NCBI GenBank assembly: GCA_028023455.1
Contig: JAQFVV010012978.1
Coordinates: 62,001 to 126,000, forward strand
DNA: 64,000 nucleotides
Direction of reading: 5' to 3'
DNA from: Epiperipatus broadwayi
Lineage: Eukaryota > Onychophora > Udeonychophora > Euonychophora > Peripatidae
The notes under the pieces are model-generated. The model searched no databases and was not told where the DNA came from. It was given only the letters and a program-made list of their open reading frames with translations. Position numbers and translations under genes: made by a program. Positions 57,560 to 64,000 of this stretch are shown one piece after another (the first letter of the stretch is position 1; each line of letters opens with the position of its first letter).

Positions 57560-60039
57560 CTTTAGTTTAATTTTCACTTGAGAAGATCTATTTCTAGTAG
57601 ATGAAAACATGTTTGTGTAAGGATTTGGTAAAATTTTGAATTTGATCTAGTATTGTATTGTTTTATGGTTTTGCATATATATATATTCAGTTTCACCATA
57701 TCAATATATATATATATATATAGTAACCTTCCTTCTGATCATTGGACAGCTAGGCCCACCCATTTCTAGGTGCCATAATCCCATATAACTTAGCTACATC
57801 TTTAATCAATTAATCAAGCCACTTTGTGCCATAATCTCAACTGTAACCTTCTCACTGGTTTAACTGGTTACCAACAAATCATGCCGCATGTTTTAGTGAC
57901 TAAATTTGCTATGCAACCTATTATACTATCCTTATCAAGAATATAAGCATAAAGAAACAAAAATGTAAAACTAACAAAATGACTTCTGTCTTGAATAAAA
58001 CTAGCATGAAACTGTCTATCCAAAGAAGATCACAAGGCAGGCGACTAATAAAGATAAACACTTCTGGTCAAACCAGCTTTAAAATCCACACAAACAAAAT
58101 GTGATGAGTTAAATTTGATGTTCAGCAAACTAATAAATAACTGATAATTATATCTCTGGAGTGATTATAAAATTAAACTTATAAATGAAATGATAAGTAA
58201 ATTATGATGTAGATGACCAAATGGATGATGGAAAGAAGTGATAATTAAATAGTGGAATGAAATGAGTCTGAGAATGAAGAGAAAAGAACGAAGATGTATG
58301 AGAATAATGAATGATTAAGATGATGATAGAATGAGTTGATGAATAATTAAGCTGGTAAATGAATAAAAGTTCTGTATGATTAATCAATTATGATAATGAA
58401 TTAATGTTAAATGAGAATGAATAAATACAAGTACAATCACGATGAAATTGAAGAATAATGTTAATGATGGAGACTGAAATCTTCAACTATAAACTAATAT
58501 GGTATTAATTGGTAAAAAGATAAGCTAAATAAAAATAGGAATTTCAAGCTTGACACAACCAGAATATTATCATGGAGTTAAAACAAACTATGCATTTTAT
58601 GCCAAAAGAAGTAATTTACATCTTAAAGCTTAGTTGACTTTCATAAACAGTGAAAGTAATCTATTTTAAGTCTAACTATAACAATTGACTAAATATAAAT
58701 TTCATTACAAATTTAAATTCTATCTTGAAATTTAACAACTAATTCTTCTCAGGGTTCCAACACTAAAAATCATTATACAAAATATATTTGGGTCAGTAAG
58801 AGGGATTTTACCACTACCCAAACATAATGCACAAAACAGCTCTCAATCTAAACCTAAATTAAGAACTATATTTAGCTGTTACACATAAACTTTATAACTA
58901 ACATAAACTTTAAAATTTATGACTAGGAATGACTTTTTAATAAATAAATACAATAATTTACCAAATTCCCTTTCTCAACTTATTATAAACCATGTGATCA
59001 AGATCAGTGAACGATAGCTCTATGGATTTAACTAAATCAATTAAATCAATATTATGTTTAGTGTTTAATATATTACTTAAAGCAATCTGTACTCCAAGTT
59101 ATTAACATTTTAATTATTGTGTGATGATGCATTAGATGTACCAATAAATTACAAGACTTACCAAAATGATTATGATATAGCATAATATAGTTAATAGTAC
59201 TATATTGGTTGATAATGATTTCAATTTATAATCTTCTGATAGTTTGATAGCAATAACAATAATAGTGTGTATATGTGGTAATTAGCAATAAGACTACATG
59301 CAACTACATAAATTTTTAAACATGACAAACTTTATTTACACTATGTACAAATTTTTAATTCACAGATATGGCATGAAATAAAACTAATCTATTAAAATAA
59401 TTTGTGGATGGGACAAATACTTATTATCCCCTTGACCATATACTCAGCAAATGATACAACCTGCTTAGAAAATAATATTCAAAATATCATTTGTTACTCT
59501 TTGGCATATTTTTAAGAATAAAATGCTAAAACTTATTTATGCTGACTAGCACTTAAATTACAAAACTAGCAGTATTTTTGGAACTTTAGGATATGCACTA
59601 AGTATAAATTTAGAATTCAGAAAAAATTTTAAAAATATTGCATTCTCTTAAAACCCTTGCTTTTATCAGAATATGATAAGGGCAATTATCATATTCTGTG
59701 CAATTACTAACTTATTTAACTTTAAAATGAATAAGTTTAGTGCATTAAATTAAGACCAGACATTAAAAGTCAAATACACCTAGAACTCATTAAGCATTAC
59801 CTATGTCCACAGCTCAACCCTTGAATAAGTAACTGATCTTACAATTCTATTGTCACATCATTATTTGATGAAAATGAATCCATTCTGCCAATGTGCATCT
59901 CTTACTTTTACATTTAAAATTTTCTACCATCATTAATAGATTCTGGTTTGGTCTGTCAACAATTGATGATGATCCCACAACATCATAAACACTATTTCGA
60001 TTAAGAAAACACTATGCTAGATGAGTATTCCTAAATTTA
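57554..60039. other. stretch without recognised gene
   Basis: 57.72-57.9 kb is somewhat richer in GC (CTAGGCCCACCCATTTCTAG) but unassigned. Purine-rich GAATGA-type low complexity lies at 58.2-58.45 kb. No coding gene was supported. Confidence 0.4.
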
Positions 60040-60190
60040 ATATTATTTTGTACTTGCTATATGATCTGGACCTATTATACTTCACCATACATGGTGGAAA
60101 AACTATCTCTATATTATCATGAGGAATTTAACACTAAGCTGGGAGACTTTATAAAACAACATGACAGTTGTGTACTAATCTGGTTCATTC
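60040..60190 (+). pseudogene. possible integrase zinc-domain relic
   Basis: LSLYYHEEFNTKLGDFIKQH followed by DSCVL resembles the second half of the integrase zinc-binding domain (pattern YWP.M...I..FI..C..C), with one cysteine replaced by H. The first half (HH) and the catalytic core are not recognisable. It could be an old LTR element spanning much of 59.4-60.7 kb. A tentative call. Confidence 0.35.
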
Positions 60191-61566
60191 TACTACTTCT
60201 TAATGGGTATATGCATGTGTGTGGGCCTTGTCTCACCATGAAAACATATAGAATTCAAATCATAGATATCCTTTCTTTTTAGGATTATTTATACTAATGA
60301 GCATTAATTATGACTCAGACTCTACCCATCTTTTCTCTCATGAAATTAGCTATAGGTGACACTCCATCAGCCTATGCAACATATAAATATTAATATATTA
60401 GATGCCATTCAATTGGAAAATCCTATTAACTAAAAACTGTCACTAGTCATTCTCAATTATAGCAAGACAAAACAATACCAACAATAACAGTGGAGATATA
60501 CATACTCCATTTTACACTGTAACACCATTAATGTATCAACAGCCAAACCAAAATACCTATGTCCAATGGTTGTTAATTCTTTTAGAATGACAACTATACT
60601 TTTATTAAAGATAGCACAATGAATTTAAGCAATTAAGATCAAACCTGCATTTGTATTCAAAGTGGACAAGTTCATTTCTATACAAAATTACAAAAATGAA
60701 AAAGGCCTATATCAATTTTTTTTTATATCAGAAAATAATTCAGTCATGCCAATATATATCTTTTTGATAAAATGTCTATATCTTTATCTCTTTATTAATA
60801 TACCTTAAAATTAGTTTTAAAATATGAGAGAAGTAAATAGTTGTTTTTTTTTTATCACTCTCTCTAAATAAATGATTTATATATTTTCTGGTTTTCTCTT
60901 AACTAAAAAAAAAAAACATACATAAAATAGATATATATATATTTTACACATTTTTCTTTCTCTTCTTTAACTCAATATATATATATATATTTCATGCCAC
61001 AGTAAAATACATATGTTTTTAAAACAAAATTTCCAAGTAACACATTATGTAAGTAATAACACAGCAATGATAAAGAAAAATAAAAGCACATTTTTATCAA
61101 TTAAATTTTATACTCTGTTTATCCAAGTTATCTTATCCTGGTGAGTTAGAATAATAAAACGGTTATTAGGATGAGCAATCATTCCAGACTAAACATATAT
61201 ATTTCATTATCCTGTTGGATGTATAATAGAACAATATTCAACACTTAGCCAAAAGCAGAAATTATTTGATTGTTTCCGTAGCAATAATTAATTAGGCAAT
61301 TAACATTCATGTTTCCAATTGTAGCAGATTTAAAAAAATAAATTTATCTACTTTGCTCTAGATAATTCAAAACAAACTTCAAAACAAACTTATTAAAATC
61401 TTTATTGATTTATTCTGTAAGCTTTTCAAATGAAGTATAACAAGAATCATTTATTACATTTAAAATCAAGATAATTTTTCCTTGAAAAATTAGTGGAATT
61501 TTATTACACTTAGTATATTTATATTTCTTTTTTTTAAAACTCTGTTAATTTTATTCCTCTCTACAC

Positions 61567-61600
<34 letters not shown>
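60191..61600. other. AT-rich stretch with microsatellites
   Basis: No gene. (TA)n runs are at about 60941-60951, 60975-60991 and 61570-61600. The last directly abuts the 3' end of the RTE element. Confidence 0.45.
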
Positions 61601-61603
<3 letters not shown>

Positions 61604-61612
61604 TCATCATCA

Positions 61613-63427
61613 TCAACCATTATCAATCCACTGCAGGATGAAGGTCTCTCCAAGTTTAATCCATCTTCTCCGATCTTTAGCTTCTCTTCTCCACAACACC
61701 CCTGCACATTTTCTTATTTCATCCATCCATCTCACATGTGGTCTCTTTCTGGGTCTTTTACAATCTCTTGGAATCCAGTTTAAAATTTCAATTGTCCATC
61801 TATTATCATTTCTTCTAGCAATATGTCCAGCCCAACTCCATTTCAATCTTTTAATTTTTTCAATAAGGTCAGTAACACCTGTTTGTTGTCTTACCCATAC
61901 ATTGCATTTTCGATCTCTTCTTGTTACTCCCAACATACATCTCTCCATACTCCTTTGAGTGGCCTGAAGTCTCTGTATTGCTCTTCTATTAAGTGTCCAA
62001 ATCTCAGATCCATAAGTAAGAATTGGTAAAACACATTTGCTAAAAACCATCCTTTTCAAACATATAGGCATATTTCCTTTTAGTATCAACTTATTTCTAC
62101 CAAAAGCACTCCAACCAAGTTTAATTCTATGATTAATTTCCTCCATTATGTTTCCATCTGTATTAATAATCTGACCAAGGTATTTGTAACTGTTAACTTC
62201 TTCTAATTCTTCATAATCAATCTTTATTTTCATATTTTGAGCAAATTGATTAAACATTACTTTAGTCTTTTTAACATTTATCTTTAGTCCTACTTTTCTA
62301 CTTTCATCTGCTAACTCCGGCAATATTTCCTGCAGCTCTGAAGCATTATTTGCAAAAACAACTACATCATCTGCGAAATCTAAATGACTTAAATACTCTC
62401 CATTTACTTTCACTCCTTTAGTTTCCCATTTTAATCCACAAAATACTTCTTGCAGCACTGCTGTAAAGAGTTTTGGAGATATGGAGTCACCTTGTCTTAC
62501 ACCTTTCTCAATGTTGATTTTTCCAGTATCATTATGTAAACTAATTGTTGCTGTTGCATTTTTATAAATATTCTTTAAAATATGACAATATCCTGGATCT
62601 ATACCTTGATGATCCAATGCTTTAATCACTGAAGAAATGTGTATAGAATTGAATGCCTTTTCATAATCTACAAATCCAAAACATAATAACAACTCATATT
62701 CGTTTGTCCTTTCTATGACTTCTCTCAACACCTGGATATGATCTATTGTACTAAAACCACTTTTAAATCCAGCTTGTTCTCTTGGTTGGTGGAAATCCAA
62801 AGTTCTCTGTAGACGAGTTGTAATTATCTTGGTAAAAATTTTATATAAAACTGATAAAAGGCTGATAGGTCTGTAATTTCTAATATCTTCTTTATCACCT
62901 TTTTTAAATATTAATATTATTACTGCATTCTTCCAATCTTCTGGTACATCTTTATCATTTAGACATTTGGTATATAGCTTTGCTAAAATTGTTTCTATTT
63001 CTTCACCTGCTTCTTTTAATATATCAATTATAATTCCATCATTTCCTGGAGCCTTTCCTTTCTTCATACACTTAATTGCATGTCTCACTTTTTCATTTAA
63101 AATTCTGGGCAATTCGGAAGATGTAATAGATATAGGAGGTACTTGTTCTTTATTACTATATAATTCTTGATAAAAATCTTCTACCAATTTCATGATGTCA
63201 TCTCTCTTTTTAGTAATAATTCCATCTTTTTTTCTTATTGCAGATATAAATTTCCTACCAATACCAAAATATTGTTTAACATTTTTGAGACTTTTATTTT
63301 CTTCTACAGCTTTCCTTGCTATTTCACAGTTATACTTTCTTATATCATTTTCAACTCTTTTCCATACCATTTTACAAAATTCGAGATATTCAATTCTTTT
63401 TAATGCATCATTTTTGTATATCTTCAT
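61613..63427 (-). CDS. RTE LINE reverse transcriptase
   Basis: 604 codons without a stop. From the N-terminus: GKAPGNDGI (residues about 124-132), NYRPISLL (184-191), motif A GFVDYEKAFN (251-260), motif B VRQGDSISPKLF (310-321), the catalytic FADD (351-354) and the thumb-like GLKINVKKTKVMF. The C-terminal region has YGSEIW, then IKRLKWSWAGHIARRNDNRW and the basic CKRPRKRPHVRWMDEI. It ends FILQWIDNG. All catalytic aspartates are present, so the enzyme could be functional if joined to its endonuclease. Family proteins synthesise cDNA at the nicked target. The listed start is only the first methionine after a frame change at about 63408-63427. In intact elements this is one polyprotein with the upstream endonuclease. 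The stop codon overlaps the start of the 3' trinucleotide tail, so there is essentially no 3' UTR. Confidence 0.9.
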   Translation of the reverse strand: MKIYKNDALKRIEYLEFCKMVWKRVENDIRKYNCEIARKAVEENKSLKNVKQYFGIGRKFISAIRKKDGIITKKRDDIMKLVEDFYQELYSNKEQVPPISITSSELPRILNEKVRHAIKCMKKGKAPGNDGIIIDILKEAGEEIETILAKLYTKCLNDKDVPEDWKNAVIILIFKKGDKEDIRNYRPISLLSVLYKIFTKIITTRLQRTLDFHQPREQAGFKSGFSTIDHIQVLREVIERTNEYELLLCFGFVDYEKAFNSIHISSVIKALDHQGIDPGYCHILKNIYKNATATISLHNDTGKINIEKGVRQGDSISPKLFTAVLQEVFCGLKWETKGVKVNGEYLSHLDFADDVVVFANNASELQEILPELADESRKVGLKINVKKTKVMFNQFAQNMKIKIDYEELEEVNSYKYLGQIINTDGNIMEEINHRIKLGWSAFGRNKLILKGNMPICLKRMVFSKCVLPILTYGSEIWTLNRRAIQRLQATQRSMERCMLGVTRRDRKCNVWVRQQTGVTDLIEKIKRLKWSWAGHIARRNDNRWTIEILNWIPRDCKRPRKRPHVRWMDEIRKCAGVLWRREAKDRRRWIKLGETFILQWIDNG

Positions 63428-64000
63428 ATTCCTTCTTTTTCTTCATAAATTCTCTAGTCTCAGTAGAAATTTTATTAGTCAATTGCTGCTTTTTTCTACC
63501 AGCTATGTTTGTTGCAGTTTTTAAAAGTGTATCAGTTATTTTCATATTAATTTCATTCAAATCTGTATCATGTTCAAAATCTCCTAACACTTGAAACCTA
63601 TTTGTAAGTTCTAATTTAAATTCATTAGAATGTTTCTGAAGATTAGGAATATCAACTGTAAATATTGTTTTTCTTAATAATTTTTGTCTTTCTAGTTTTA
63701 CATTAACATGTAACTTACACCTTACTAATCGATGATCACTTCCTATGTTAAATTTATTAAGAACATTACAATCTTGAAATATGTATTTTCTGTTAGTCAA
63801 AATATAATCCAATTCTGCTGTACCTTCATTTGGATGCTTCCATGTCCATTTCCTTTTAACATTTTTCTCAAAAAATGAATTCATAATATAAAGTTGTTTT
63901 TTTTTTCTGCAAACTCCACAAGTCTATGTCCTCTCTCATTTCTATTACCATAACCAAAATTACCTACAGCAATTTCATCTTTCATTTGTCTACCAATTCT
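63408..64000 (-). CDS. RTE LINE endonuclease domain, partial, one frame disruption
   Basis: This is the C-terminal half of the apurinic-type endonuclease. From the window edge inward: DEIAVGNFGYGNRNERGHRL (the family's GDFN..IG...GN.NERG.RL region), then a ten-base A run (63897-63906, T on the + strand) that shifts the frame. After it come TWKHPNEGTAELDYILTNRK and GSDHRLVRCKL, which contain the D-Y-I and S-D-H motifs with the catalytic histidine. The frame ends at 63408, overlapping the reverse transcriptase frame by 20 bases. The N-terminal endonuclease is outside the window. Both breaks are in or beside A-rich runs, so they could also be sequencing errors. Confidence 0.85.

Larger units (their letters stand above)
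61601..64000 (-). mobile_element. RTE-type LINE, nearly intact, runs off the window
   Basis: It lies on the minus strand with its 3' end at 61601-61614, a (TCA)n repeat on the + strand, i.e. a GAT/TGA-type tail. It carries the end of the apurinic-type endonuclease domain, then a full reverse transcriptase and C-terminal region. The 5' part lies beyond the window. Two single frame disruptions are visible. This is the youngest-looking of three RTE copies here and the best reference for the other two. Confidence 0.92.

Noticed and set aside
61638-63594. Several plus-strand frames of 67-110 codons
   Set aside because: All are shadows of the minus-strand RTE LINE.

Overview
This is eukaryotic, very AT-rich, repeat-dense DNA with no recognisable host gene. 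The setting fits an invertebrate animal: Penelope-like elements, an RTE-type LINE, tRNA-derived SINEs, Merlin, hAT and Tc1/mariner-like DNA transposons, and long GATA/GACA tetranucleotide tracts. The sequence alone does not fix the phylum. Nearly all the coding potential belongs to mobile elements, and most of it is decayed. The long Ser/Tyr/Ile-repeat reading frames are translations of tetranucleotide repeats.

Layout. 0-4 kb: AT-rich DNA with a SINE fragment. 4.28-6.16 kb: a Merlin-type DNA transposon with long inverted ends and a broken transposase. 7.56-8.07 kb: the first fold-back repeat carrying hammerhead ribozymes (family A). 10.8-11.8 kb: a TA-flanked inverted-repeat MITE. 18.95-21.6 kb: a decayed RTE LINE. 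23.5-24.4 kb: a second family A element. 24.8-26.9 kb: relics of a CR1/Jockey-like reverse transcriptase, a Penelope-type terminus and a hAT transposase. 28.2 and 32.6 kb: large tetranucleotide tracts. 29.05-30.19 kb: a near-perfect 506-bp-armed inverted repeat with a SINE in one arm only. 34.3-41.2 kb: a cluster of ribozyme-bearing repeats (families A, B, C). 42.0-42.9 kb: a Penelope-like relic with a GIY-YIG remnant. 43.87-50.99 kb: an internally deleted LTR retrotransposon with unusually long LTRs. 51.0-52.44 kb: a tandem ribozyme array (family D). 54.0 kb: a truncated RTE. 55.9-57.5 kb: a Penelope-like element with RT and GIY-YIG regions, immediately preceded by a ribozyme unit. 61.6-64.0 kb: a nearly intact RTE LINE running off the window end.

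The main discovery is about twenty type I hammerhead-ribozyme motifs in four repeat families. Each has the CUGANGA and GAAA boxes, a short stem II, a two- to four-pair stem III, and a stem I whose two strands pair although their sequences differ between families. Several families share one architecture: an inverted first unit followed by one or more direct units. Family D has successive predicted cleavage sites 402 and 401 bases apart, as expected of a retrozyme-like element making monomer-sized, possibly circular RNA. A Penelope-like element in the same window carries the same kind of motif directly upstream of its reverse transcriptase, which suggests (inference) that Penelope-like enzymes mobilise the non-coding ribozyme units. 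Whether any copy is transcribed or self-cleaves cannot be told from sequence.
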